Shown piece by piece: positions 45,927 through 54,195 of a stretch of DNA of 64,000 nucleotides; positions within the stretch are counted from its first letter, which is position 1, and each line of letters opens with the position of its first letter. The stretch lies in assembly GCA_020853025.1 (NCBI GenBank), contig JADYZP010000042.1:1-64000 (forward strand), read 5' to 3'. Made by a program: the position numbers and the translations under genes. A model generated the notes under the pieces. It was given only the letters and a program-made list of their open reading frames with translations. It had not been told where the DNA came from and did not search any database. The DNA is from Burkholderiales bacterium. Its GTDB lineage: Bacteria > Pseudomonadota > Gammaproteobacteria > Burkholderiales > Casimicrobiaceae.

Positions 45927-47114
45927 CTAGACAAGCTCGATGGCCATCGCGGTGGCTTCGCCGCCGCCGATGCACAGCGTGGCCACGCCGCGCCGACCGC
46001 CGCGCTTGCGCAGCGCGCCGATCAGCGTGACCAGGATGCGCGCGCCGGAGGCGCCGATCGGATGCCCGAGCGCGCAGGCGCCGCCGTGGATGTTCACGCG
46101 GTCGTGTTCGAGTCCGTGTTCCTTCATCGCCGCCATCGCGACGACGGCGAAGGCCTCGTTGACCTCGAAAAGATCGACGTCCCTGGTCGTCCATCCGGTT
46201 TTCGCGTAGACCTTGGCAATCGCGCCGGCCGGCGCCGTCGAAAACCAAGCGGGTTCCTGCGCGTGCGTCGCATGCGCGACGATCACCGCCAGCGGCGTCA
46301 GTCCACGCCGCTCCGCCTGCGAGCGGCGCATCAGCACCAGCGCCGCCGCGCCGTCGGAGATCGAACTCGCGTTGGCAGCCGTTACCGTGCCGTCCTTGCG
46401 GAACGCGGGCTTGAGCAGCGGGATCTTCTCGGGCGAGGCCTTGGCCGGCTGCTCGTCGTGGTCGATCACGACGTCGCCTTTGCGGCCCGGTACGGTGACC
46501 GGTGTCATTTCCCACGCGAAGCTGCCGTCGTTGTTGGCGGTCAGCGCGCGCGCCAGCGACGTCAGCGCGAAGTGGTCCTGTTCCTCGCGCGTGAACGCGT
46601 ACTTGTCCGCACAGTCCTCGGCGAAGCTGCCCATCAGCCGGCCGCGGTCGTAGGCATCCTCGAGTCCGTCGAAGAACATGTGGTCGACGACCTGGCCGTG
46701 CCCCATCCGATATCCACTGCGCGCCTTCGGCAGCAGGTAGGGCGCGTTGCTCATGCTCTCCATGCCGCCGGCGACGATGACGTCGGCGCTGCCGGCGATC
46801 AGCGCGTCGTGCGCGAGAATCGCAGCCTCCATCCCGGAGCCGCACATCTTGTTCACCGTCGTGCAGCCGGTCGACAGTGGAAGGCCGGCCTTCAGCGCCG
46901 CCTGCCGTGCCGGCGCCTGCCCCTGTCCCGCCGGCAGCACGCAGCCCATGAGTGCGCGGTCGACGCTCGCCGCATCGAGCCCGGCGCGCGCAACCGCCGC
47001 GCGGATCGCCGCCGCGCCAAGGTCGCTCGCCGGCACGGTCGCGAAGTCGCCGAGCAAGCCACCCATCGGCGTGCGCGCCACGCCCACGACGACGACCGGA
47101 TCGTTATGCATCAT
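45927..47114 (-). CDS. Acetyl-CoA C-acetyltransferase (thiolase)
   Basis: Thiolase (395 aa). Nucleophilic cysteine in TVNKMCGSGMEAA near residue 90, NEAFAVVAMAAMK, the histidine block GGACALGHPIGASGARI, and the C-terminal cysteine in CIGGGEATA are all present. It can split acetoacetyl-CoA from leucine or fatty acid breakdown, or run in reverse to supply PHA precursors to phaC nearby. Direction in vivo cannot be told from sequence. It follows liuA by 33 bases. Confidence 0.92.
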   Translation of the reverse strand: MMHNDPVVVVGVARTPMGGLLGDFATVPASDLGAAAIRAAVARAGLDAASVDRALMGCVLPAGQGQAPARQAALKAGLPLSTGCTTVNKMCGSGMEAAILAHDALIAGSADVIVAGGMESMSNAPYLLPKARSGYRMGHGQVVDHMFFDGLEDAYDRGRLMGSFAEDCADKYAFTREEQDHFALTSLARALTANNDGSFAWEMTPVTVPGRKGDVVIDHDEQPAKASPEKIPLLKPAFRKDGTVTAANASSISDGAAALVLMRRSQAERRGLTPLAVIVAHATHAQEPAWFSTAPAGAIAKVYAKTGWTTRDVDLFEVNEAFAVVAMAAMKEHGLEHDRVNIHGGACALGHPIGASGARILVTLIGALRKRGGRRGVATLCIGGGEATAMAIELV

Positions 47115-47147
47115 CGCCTCGTAGCATCGGTGTTCCGCGTCGCGCCG

Positions 47148-48314
47148 TCATTTCGTTTCGTTGAACAGTTCGCGACCGATCAGCATGCGCCTGATTTCCG
47201 ACGTGCCGGCGCCGATCTCGTAGAGCTTGGCGTCGCGCCACAGGCGGCCGGTTGCGTAGTCGTTGACGTAGCCGTTGCCGCCAAGCGCCTGGATCGCCTC
47301 GCCCGCCATCCACGTCGCCTTCTCCGCCGCATAGAGGATCGCGCCTGCAGCGTCCTTGCGCGTCGTCTCGCCGCGGTCGCAGGCCTGCGCAACGGCGTAG
47401 ACGTACGCCCTGCAGGCCATCATCGTCGAGTACATGTCGGCGATCTTGCCCTGCATCAGCTGGAATTCGCCGATCGGCTGGCCGAACTGCGAGCGCTCGT
47501 GCACGTACGGCAGCACGACGTCCATGCACGCCGCCATGATGCCCAGCGGTCCGGCAGCGAGCACCGCGCGCTCGTAATCGAGCCCGCTCATCAGCACGTT
47601 GATTCCGCGGCCCTCGGTGCCAAGAACGTTTTCCTCCGGCACTTCGCAATCCTCGAACACCAGCTCGCAGGTGTTGGAACCGCGCATGCCGAGTTTGTCG
47701 AGCTTCTGCGCCGTCGAGAATCCCGGCACGCCTTTCTCGATCAGGAACGCCGTGATGCCCTTCGGCCCCGCGTGCGGATCGGTCTTCGCGTAGACGACCA
47801 GCGTGTCGGCATCGGGGCCGTTGGTGATCCACATCTTGCTGCCGTTCAGCACGAATTGATCGCCCTTGCGATCGGCGCGCAGCCGCATCGACACGACGTC
47901 GGACCCGGACCCCGGTTCGCTCATCGCCAGCGCTCCGACGTGCGCACCGGAAATGAGCCGCGGCAGATAGCGTTGCTTCTGCGCTTCGCTGCCGTTGCGG
48001 CGGATCTGGTTGACGCACAGGTTCGAGTGCGCGCCGTAGGAGAGGCCGACCGATGCCGACGCGCGCGAGATTTCCTCCATCGCCACGCAGTGCGCGAGGT
48101 AGCCCATCGCCGTGCCGCCGTATTCTTCATCGACGGTGATGCCGAGCAATCCGAGGTCGCCCATCTTGCGCCAGAGGTCGGCGGGAAATTCGTTGTCGCG
48201 GTCGATCGCCGCCGCGCGCGGAGTGATTTCGGCCGCGGCGAACTGCTGCACCGACGCGCGCAGCATGGCGATGGTTTCACCGTGGTGGAAAGACAACGAC
48301 GGAAAATCGGGCAT
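47148..48314 (-). CDS. liuA: Isovaleryl-CoA dehydrogenase
   Basis: FAD enzyme (388 aa) oxidising isovaleryl-CoA to 3-methylcrotonyl-CoA in leucine breakdown. [51 protein letters not shown] and [17 protein letters not shown] are IVD signatures. [17 protein letters not shown] carries the glutamate at the internal position used by isovaleryl-CoA dehydrogenases. The ATG at 48314 gives the family start; 22 in-frame upstream codons are ignored. A palindromic operator lies about 110 bases upstream, just after liuR. Confidence 0.95.
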   Translation of the reverse strand: MPDFPSLSFHHGETIAMLRASVQQFAAAEITPRAAAIDRDNEFPADLWRKMGDLGLLGITVDEEYGGTAMGYLAHCVAMEEISRASASVGLSYGAHSNLCVNQIRRNGSEAQKQRYLPRLISGAHVGALAMSEPGSGSDVVSMRLRADRKGDQFVLNGSKMWITNGPDADTLVVYAKTDPHAGPKGITAFLIEKGVPGFSTAQKLDKLGMRGSNTCELVFEDCEVPEENVLGTEGRGINVLMSGLDYERAVLAAGPLGIMAACMDVVLPYVHERSQFGQPIGEFQLMQGKIADMYSTMMACRAYVYAVAQACDRGETTRKDAAGAILYAAEKATWMAGEAIQALGGNGYVNDYATGRLWRDAKLYEIGAGTSEIRRMLIGRELFNETK

Positions 48315-48414
48315 CGGGGCGATCCTGGTGCGAAGATCGAAGATTCGTCGGATGGGCCAAGGAGGTGCCGGGCAGCGCAACGGTCTCTCGGTCGCCTTGC
48401 GCGAGCGATCTGGA

Positions 48415-48443
48415 ATTGTGTATTACGTTTACGTAAACGTCAG
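48415..48443 (-). promoter_or_regulatory. Candidate liuA promoter with LiuR-type operator palindrome
   Basis: ACGTTTACGTAAACGT at 48425-48440 is a perfect 16-bp palindrome. On the minus strand it falls in and beside the 17-base spacer between CTGACG (48443-48438) and CACAAT (48420-48415), the classical position for a MerR-family regulator. It also touches the stop codon of liuR. From memory, predicted LiuR sites in proteobacteria have a similar TTACGTAAACGT-like core; this match is not verified here. Confidence 0.65.
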
Positions 48444-48925
48444 TTCCCTTGAACCGCCGGCGCCGCGGGATCCGTCGGTGCGGGTTCGCGCAGGGCGGAT
48501 CGGCCCGGCCGCGCCTCGTCCTTCAACCGCCGACGGTATTCGCGGGCGACGGTGTCGATCTCGGCCAGTACGGCGTCGATGTCGTCCTTCTGCTGCAGCA
48601 GGCGCGCGCGTCGCTGCTCCAGCGATTCGATAAAGGTCGCGAACTGCGCGCGCTCGTTGCGACGTACAGCGTACTGATCGAGCAGCTCCCGGATCTCGGA
48701 CAGCGAAAAACCCAGCCGCTTGCCGCGCAGGATCAGCCCCAGGCGCGCCCGCTCGCGATCGCGGTAGACCCGTGAACGCCCGCGCCGCTCCGGCGCCAGC
48801 ATCCCTTCCTCCTCGTAGAAGCGAATCGCGCGCGTCGTCAGCGCGAACTCCCGCGCGAGATCCGAAATTGTATACGTCGGCTCGTCGCCGGTCTCGGCCA
48901 CGGGCTTCGTAGGAACGGCAGGCAT
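48440..48925 (-). CDS. liuR: MerR-family regulator of branched-chain degradation (LiuR)
   Basis: MerR-type regulator (161 aa). The winged-helix domain spans about 17-85: YTISDLAREFALTTRAIRFYEEEGML, then RVYRDRERARLGLILRGKRLGFSLSEI (part). A coiled-coil (about 95-140, rich in Arg/Glu/Gln/Leu) mediates dimerisation. It lacks the C-terminal metal-binding cysteines of metal-sensing MerR proteins. Its position just upstream of liuA, with a palindrome between, identifies it as LiuR-like. The ATG at 48925 was chosen; the longer frame upstream is antisense to the next gene. Confidence 0.88.
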   Translation of the reverse strand: MPAVPTKPVAETGDEPTYTISDLAREFALTTRAIRFYEEEGMLAPERRGRSRVYRDRERARLGLILRGKRLGFSLSEIRELLDQYAVRRNERAQFATFIESLEQRRARLLQQKDDIDAVLAEIDTVAREYRRRLKDEARPGRSALREPAPTDPAAPAVQGN

Positions 48926-49024
48926 GGGATCGCTGCAGCGGAAAATGTGGCGGCCGCGAAGCGCGGGGGTCGGATCACGATACCATATCGTTCCGGCCTC
49001 AAGATCGCGCCAGCTCCCGTCGTC

Positions 49025-50068
49025 ATGACCGCACCGCACCCCGCCATCCTCGACTATCCGCTCGCCACCCCGCCGCCCCCCGGGCAGGCGATCCGCGTCG
49101 CACCCGGCATCCTGTGGTTGCGGATGCCGCTGCCCTTCGCGCTCGACCACATCAACCTGTGGCTGCTGGAGGAGGAAGGCGGCTGGACGCTGGTCGATAC
49201 CGGCTACGCCAACGCCGACACGCACGCGCTTTGGGAGCAGCATTTCGACGCCACATTGGGCGGCATGCCGATTTTGCGGATCATCGCCACGCACTGCCAT
49301 CCGGATCACCTCGGCAATGCGACCTGGCTGGCGCAGCGCTTCGACTGCCCGGTGGCGATGACGCACGGCGAGTTCATGGCGGCGCACGCGATCATCGATG
49401 AGCGCGCCGCGCATGCTCCGGCGGACACCTGTGCGCTGTTCCGACAACATGGAATGTCCGACGACGACGTGGCCGCGATGGCCGCACGCGGCAACCAGTA
49501 CCGGCGCGGGGTGCCGGTCGCGCCGACACGCTTCGACCGGTTGCTGGCGCGCGACACCGTCGCTGCCGGGGCGATGACCTGGCAGGTCATGATCGGTCAC
49601 GGGCACTCGTCGGAGCACGCGTCGCTGTTCGCTGCCGCGCACGACGTGCTCATCTCCGGCGACATGCTGCTGCCACGGATCAGCACCAACGTCAGCGTCT
49701 GGCCCGCAGACTCCGACGGAGATCCGCTGGGCCGCTTTCTGACTTCGCTCACGGCCTACGAGGATCTGCCTCCGTCGTCGCTGGTACTGCCGTCGCACGG
49801 GCTGCCTTTTCGCGGCATTCCGCTGCGCGTCGCGCAACTGCGTGCGCACCACGACGCGCGGCTCGCCGAACTCTACGAAGCGGTCGCCGCCGCCGAAGCT
49901 CCGGTCGTCGCGGCGCAGATGATTCCGGTTCTGTTTCAGCGTGAACTCGACGTGCAGCAGCGTTTTTTCGCGATGGGCGAAACCATCGCGCACCTCAATC
50001 ATCTCTGGCGGCACGGCCGCATCCGCCGCGCACGCGCAGCCGACGGCACGCTGCGCTTTTCCGCCTGA
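49025..50068 (+). CDS. Metallo-beta-lactamase-fold hydrolase
   Basis: A 347-aa protein of the glyoxalase II/beta-lactamase fold. The metal motif is HCHPDHLGN near residues 95-103. Further ligands are in VMIGHGHSSEHASLF, SGDMLLPRIS and LPSHGLPFRG. A C-terminal helical domain (about 280-340, RFFAMGETIAHLNHLWRHGRI) resembles the winged-helix tail of LACTB2-like enzymes. It is divergent from liuR and 36 bases upstream of phaC. A thioesterase or CoA-ester-related role would fit its neighbours but is not shown. Confidence 0.82.
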   Translation: MTAPHPAILDYPLATPPPPGQAIRVAPGILWLRMPLPFALDHINLWLLEEEGGWTLVDTGYANADTHALWEQHFDATLGGMPILRIIATHCHPDHLGNATWLAQRFDCPVAMTHGEFMAAHAIIDERAAHAPADTCALFRQHGMSDDDVAAMAARGNQYRRGVPVAPTRFDRLLARDTVAAGAMTWQVMIGHGHSSEHASLFAAAHDVLISGDMLLPRISTNVSVWPADSDGDPLGRFLTSLTAYEDLPPSSLVLPSHGLPFRGIPLRVAQLRAHHDARLAELYEAVAAAEAPVVAAQMIPVLFQRELDVQQRFFAMGETIAHLNHLWRHGRIRRARAADGTLRFSA

Positions 50069-50104
50069 GCATCCCGTTCCACCACCACCTACGACGAGGC
50101 CGCG

Positions 50105-51907
50105 ATGTCCACCCCAGCCACCGAAGCACCCGCCAAGCCCGACCCCGTCCAGTTGGCCGAGTCGCTGGCGGCCGCGGCCGAGAAGAGCGCCAAGGTCATC
50201 GCCGATTTTTCGTCGCGCCACGCGAAGAGCGGCGTCTCGATGCCCAACGACGAGCTGGGACTCGGTCGTGCATTCATGGAGCTCGCCGCGCAGATGCTCG
50301 CCAATCCGGCGCGTCTGGCCGAATCGCACATGAACCTGTGGTGGGAGTACATGAGCCTCTGGCAGGGCTCGATGATGCGCCTGATGGGCGGCCAGCCGGC
50401 CCCGATGGCGGTGCCGGCGATGGGCGACAAGCGCTTCAAGCACGAGGACTGGCACGAGCACTTTCTGTTCGACTACATCAAGCAGAGCTACCTGATCACC
50501 GCGCGCTGGATGCACGATCAGGTGGCAAGCGTCGAAGGCCTGGATGAGCATACGAAGAAGAAGGTCGACTTTTTCACGCGCCAGTACATCGATGCTCTGG
50601 CGCCGTCCAACTTCGCTCTGACCAACCCGGAGGTGTTCCGCGAGACGGTCGCGTCCGGCGGCCAGAACCTGGTCAAGGGTTTGCACAACCTGCTGGACGA
50701 CATCGAGCGCGGCGGCGGCAAGCTGAAGATCTCGATGACCGACGCCAAAGCCTTCGAACTCGGCGTCAATATCGCGACCACGCCAGGCAAGGTCGTCTTC
50801 CAGAACGAGTTGATGCAGCTCATCCAGTACGAGCCTTCGACGAAGAAGGTGTGGAAGCGGCCGTTGCTGATCATCCCGCCGTGGATCAACAAGTACTACA
50901 TCCTCGATCTGCGGGAAAAGAACTCGTTCATGCGCTGGGCCGTCGACCAGGGGATGACGGTGTTCGTGATCTCGTGGGTCAACCCTGACGAAAAACTCGC
51001 GCACAAGACCTTCGACGATTACCTGACCGAAGGAACGCTGGAGGCGATCGACGCCGTCGGCCGCGCCACCGGTGAAGACGATGTCAACGCGATCGGCTAT
51101 TGCCTGGGCGGCACGTTGCTTGCCGCAACGCTCGGCCACCTCGCGGCGAAGAAGGAGAAAAAGGTCGCCAGCGCGACGTACATGACCTCGCTGATCGACT
51201 TCACCGCCGCCGGCGAACTCGAGGTGTTCATCGACGAGAGCCAGGTCGCATCGCTCGAGCGCAAGATGAACGAGCGTGGCTATCTCGATGGCGGCGAGAT
51301 GGCGACCACATTCAACATGCTGCGCGCCAACGACCTCATCTGGTCGTTCGTGATCAACAACTATCTGCTCGGTCGCGATCCCTTCCCTTTCGATTTGCTG
51401 CACTGGAACTGCGATTCGACGCGCATGCCGGCGGCGATGCACAGCTACTACCTGCGCAACATGTACATGAAGAACCTGCTGCGCGAACCCGGCGCACTGA
51501 CGCTCGGCGGCACGCCGATCGACCTGTCGAAGGTCACGATCCCGTCGTACTTCGCATCGGCGATCGAGGACCACATCGCGCCGTGGAAGACCACCTACGC
51601 CGGGGCGCTGATCCTGGGCGGCAAGTCGCGTTTCGTGCTGTCGGGTTCCGGACACATCGCCGGAATGGTCAATCCGCCATCGGCGAACAAGTATGGCTAC
51701 TGGACCAACGACCGCCTGCCCGCCGATCCGGACAAATGGTTCCACGACGCCGTGCAGCACGAAGGATCGTGGTGGTCCCACTGGCGGCAATGGGTAGCGC
51801 CGCAACTGGGACGCGAAGTCCCCGCGCGCATTCCGGGCAAGGCTAAGCTGAAGGTGATCGAAGCGGCGCCGGGCAGCTATGCGCGAGTCCGTGCCGACGG
51901 CAGATAG
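50105..51907 (+). CDS. phaC: Class I poly(3-hydroxyalkanoate) synthase
   Basis: Polymerises 3-hydroxyacyl-CoA into PHA granules (600 aa, usual for class I). The alpha/beta-hydrolase core has the lipase-box-like GYCLGG with catalytic C333, the aspartate in SAIEDHIAPW near 488, and the histidine in LSGSGHIAGMVNPP near 520. The N-terminal ~200 residues include HFLFDYIKQSYLI and FFTRQYIDALAPSNF, typical of class I enzymes. No phaA-phaB pair follows; a thiolase is 3 kb away on the other strand. Confidence 0.96.
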   Translation: MSTPATEAPAKPDPVQLAESLAAAAEKSAKVIADFSSRHAKSGVSMPNDELGLGRAFMELAAQMLANPARLAESHMNLWWEYMSLWQGSMMRLMGGQPAPMAVPAMGDKRFKHEDWHEHFLFDYIKQSYLITARWMHDQVASVEGLDEHTKKKVDFFTRQYIDALAPSNFALTNPEVFRETVASGGQNLVKGLHNLLDDIERGGGKLKISMTDAKAFELGVNIATTPGKVVFQNELMQLIQYEPSTKKVWKRPLLIIPPWINKYYILDLREKNSFMRWAVDQGMTVFVISWVNPDEKLAHKTFDDYLTEGTLEAIDAVGRATGEDDVNAIGYCLGGTLLAATLGHLAAKKEKKVASATYMTSLIDFTAAGELEVFIDESQVASLERKMNERGYLDGGEMATTFNMLRANDLIWSFVINNYLLGRDPFPFDLLHWNCDSTRMPAAMHSYYLRNMYMKNLLREPGALTLGGTPIDLSKVTIPSYFASAIEDHIAPWKTTYAGALILGGKSRFVLSGSGHIAGMVNPPSANKYGYWTNDRLPADPDKWFHDAVQHEGSWWSHWRQWVAPQLGREVPARIPGKAKLKVIEAAPGSYARVRADGR

Positions 51908-51915
51908 GAGAGACC

Positions 51916-51939
51916 ATGATCAAGCTGGCGGTCCAATAG
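51916..51939 (+). other. Seven-codon ORF with strong ribosome binding site after phaC
   Basis: An AGGAG overlapping the phaC stop codon is followed at ideal distance by ATG and then codons for MIKLAVQ and a TAG. Codons after the stop show no recognisable continuation in this frame. It may be a truncated remnant of a former downstream gene, a minimal coupled ORF, or chance. No terminator hairpin is visible in the 93 bases to the end of the convergent gene. Confidence 0.35.
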
Positions 51940-52032
51940 CTGGTCGTGCTGGCTGCGGGCCGCGAGGCGTGGGCGTAGGCCGAATTGCGTCGACGTCACG
52001 CCGAAGCCGGTGACGGCAGTCGCTGCGGCGGG

Positions 52033-54030
52033 TCAGCGCTGCGGGTTCCGATCCGGGTTGAGGTCCGGATTCCTGGCGCTGCTTCCACGGTCGTCGCGGC
52101 GGGTGACGTTTGCGCCATCGCCGGTGGGCGGTATCGCTGGCTGCGCCGCGGGTTGCTGCGAGGGTGCGGCTGCAGGCGGCGAGCGTGCGGGCAGCGATCG
52201 CGTCGTCGGCGCAGCTGGCGCGGGAAGCGGGCGAATCGCCTGCGCTGCCGGTGCGGGTGCGGCGCGGATCTGCGGTGGCGCGGCAGCGGCAGGTACTGGT
52301 GCCGATCGAACAGCGGGAACGACCGGCGAAGGTGCCGTCGGTGCCGGCTGCATCCGCGTCGTCGGCCGCACCACAGCGGTCGCTGGCGTGGGCGCCTGGG
52401 ACTGCCTCGGAGCAACCGGAGTCTTGATGGCAGCGGGCGCCACTGCGCGCGTGTCGCCGCGAATCGACGGCGCCGCGCCCTGCGTCGCTGCCCGCGGCTG
52501 CGCGGTAGTGGCGCGGTTGAGCGGCGTACCCGGCGCGACCGCCGTCGGAGAGGAGCGCTGCATCGTTGCGCTGCTGGCGGGCGTCACCGCCTGCCGGGAA
52601 TGCGTCGGATAAAACGTTGACGCCGGTGGCGGGTTGCCCTCGCCAGGGCGCCGGATCGGAATGCGGCCAGGCTCCGCGCGGATCATCGGCACGCCCGCCA
52701 GCGTCGGGGCACTGCCGGCGCTGGTGCGCGTCACTTCCACACGGTTGGCCTGCACGGGCTTGCGGATCACGAGGCCGGAGCCCGGAACGGCGGTCACGCC
52801 CCCTGGCGCGTTCCAGTTGACGTAGTGCGTCGGCGGCGGGCTCGTTGGCCGGACTCGGGCGACATTGACGGCGTAGGGCCGGTTGTAGCGATCCCAGCAC
52901 CCGGACGAGCAGCGATTCCACCATGGCCGGTATGGCTCGGCCCAACCCAGCGGCACCCATCCGTACACCGGCCTGCCGAGCGAGACCGACAATCCCCAAC
53001 CTGGTCCACCCGTCCAGGCAACCAGCGCTGGCGCCCACAGCGGACGGGCGACGTAGGCGCCCGGACACCAGCCCCAGCGGCCGCCGATAAACGCCCAGCG
53101 TCCGTAGTGGAAGGGTGCGTAGCCCCACGGTGCCGCGTCGACCCAGGTCGGCCCCCAGGACCCCACTTCGGTCCAGTAGCCGTAACGATACGGCGCCCAA
53201 TCGGCAGCCACCGCCGTCGGAAACCAGACGGCACCGTATTCAGGTTCCTGCGTCCAGGTTCCGTATTCGCCCAGGTCGGCGGCACCGACCATGCGCGGCG
53301 AAACATAGCTCGACACGCGGCTGGTCTGGTAGCGGCGATCGCGGTTCGCCACCCACGCGTCGAAGCCGTCGGTCCCGATGCCGTTGCGCACGTCGGCGTA
53401 CTGCGGATCCGTGCCGTCGACGTCGGCCATCTGGCCGGGCAGCACCTGTTGCACGGCACCCAGCGTCAGTACATTGGCCTCGCCTTCACGCACCGCAAGT
53501 CGGGTGTGCTGACGATCCTCGCTGACGTCGACGCGATACGAGCCCGGACGCGTCAGCACCACCTGCGCGTTCGGCGTGTCGATGCGCGCGGTCTCGCCCG
53601 GATCGAGGACGCGCACCCGCACCTGGACCCGGCCCTGCGCGACGAACAGCGCGAACCGACGATCGTCGAGCCGCGACAGGTGCAAGTTGGTGCCGTCCGC
53701 CATGCGCAGCACACTCGCGCCGAGATCGATTTCCGCGCGACCAGCGTGGCCCAGCCAGAGGTTGTCGCCCTCTGCCACCGGATAGTTGACGCCGATCTGC
53801 GCCCACTGCTCGGGCTGGTCCTGCGGCGCCAGGAACAATTCGCCTGCCACGTCCGCGACGCGGCCGACACGCCCGGGGAGGTCGTCGTCGGCACGGGCCA
53901 TCTCGGTCGCGAACACCGAGGCGGCGAGCGTGCAGGCGGCGAACGCCGCCCAGCGCAGCGCGCGCCGATCGCTGCGCGGGCGGGAACGGCGGCTGTCGCA
54001 GCGCCCAAACGGTGTCGGAAGTGGTTTCAT
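52033..54030 (-). CDS. Secreted FecR-domain / DUF6600-like protein with proline-rich tail
   Basis: A 665-aa exported protein. Basic N-region and hydrophobic segment (about 25-47) form the signal peptide. Residues ~55-215 resemble a FecR-type beta domain (VGRVADVAGELFLAPQDQ, LSRLDDRRFALFVAQGRVQVRVRV in part). Residues ~265-400 are an extremely Trp/Tyr/Gly-rich block (APYRYGYWTEVGSWGPTW, PFHYGRWAFIGGRWGW) like DUF6600. The last ~240 residues are Pro/Ala/Thr-rich low complexity, probably disordered. Function is unknown. The ATG at 54030 follows AGAGGAAA. It is divergent from the autotransporter gene. Confidence 0.8.
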   Translation of the reverse strand: MKPLPTPFGRCDSRRSRPRSDRRALRWAAFAACTLAASVFATEMARADDDLPGRVGRVADVAGELFLAPQDQPEQWAQIGVNYPVAEGDNLWLGHAGRAEIDLGASVLRMADGTNLHLSRLDDRRFALFVAQGRVQVRVRVLDPGETARIDTPNAQVVLTRPGSYRVDVSEDRQHTRLAVREGEANVLTLGAVQQVLPGQMADVDGTDPQYADVRNGIGTDGFDAWVANRDRRYQTSRVSSYVSPRMVGAADLGEYGTWTQEPEYGAVWFPTAVAADWAPYRYGYWTEVGSWGPTWVDAAPWGYAPFHYGRWAFIGGRWGWCPGAYVARPLWAPALVAWTGGPGWGLSVSLGRPVYGWVPLGWAEPYRPWWNRCSSGCWDRYNRPYAVNVARVRPTSPPPTHYVNWNAPGGVTAVPGSGLVIRKPVQANRVEVTRTSAGSAPTLAGVPMIRAEPGRIPIRRPGEGNPPPASTFYPTHSRQAVTPASSATMQRSSPTAVAPGTPLNRATTAQPRAATQGAAPSIRGDTRAVAPAAIKTPVAPRQSQAPTPATAVVRPTTRMQPAPTAPSPVVPAVRSAPVPAAAAPPQIRAAPAPAAQAIRPLPAPAAPTTRSLPARSPPAAAPSQQPAAQPAIPPTGDGANVTRRDDRGSSARNPDLNPDRNPQR

Positions 54031-54195
54031 GTGCTCGTTTCCTCTCGTCGGGTAGACAACGCGACCGGACGTATGTTCGTTGACGCGGTGGCCACGGGCA
54101 CGGCACGCCGTTCTGCATTAGAATCATCGTCTGCAACCGGGCCGCGATCGTCGCCCAGCAACGGCACCGCCCATCCATTCGAGAGGAGAATCACC

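Noticed and set aside
48926..51805. Very long minus-strand open frame upstream of liuR
   Set aside because: It runs antisense through the metallo-hydrolase and phaC genes. Only the terminal 161 residues (from 48925) match a protein family.
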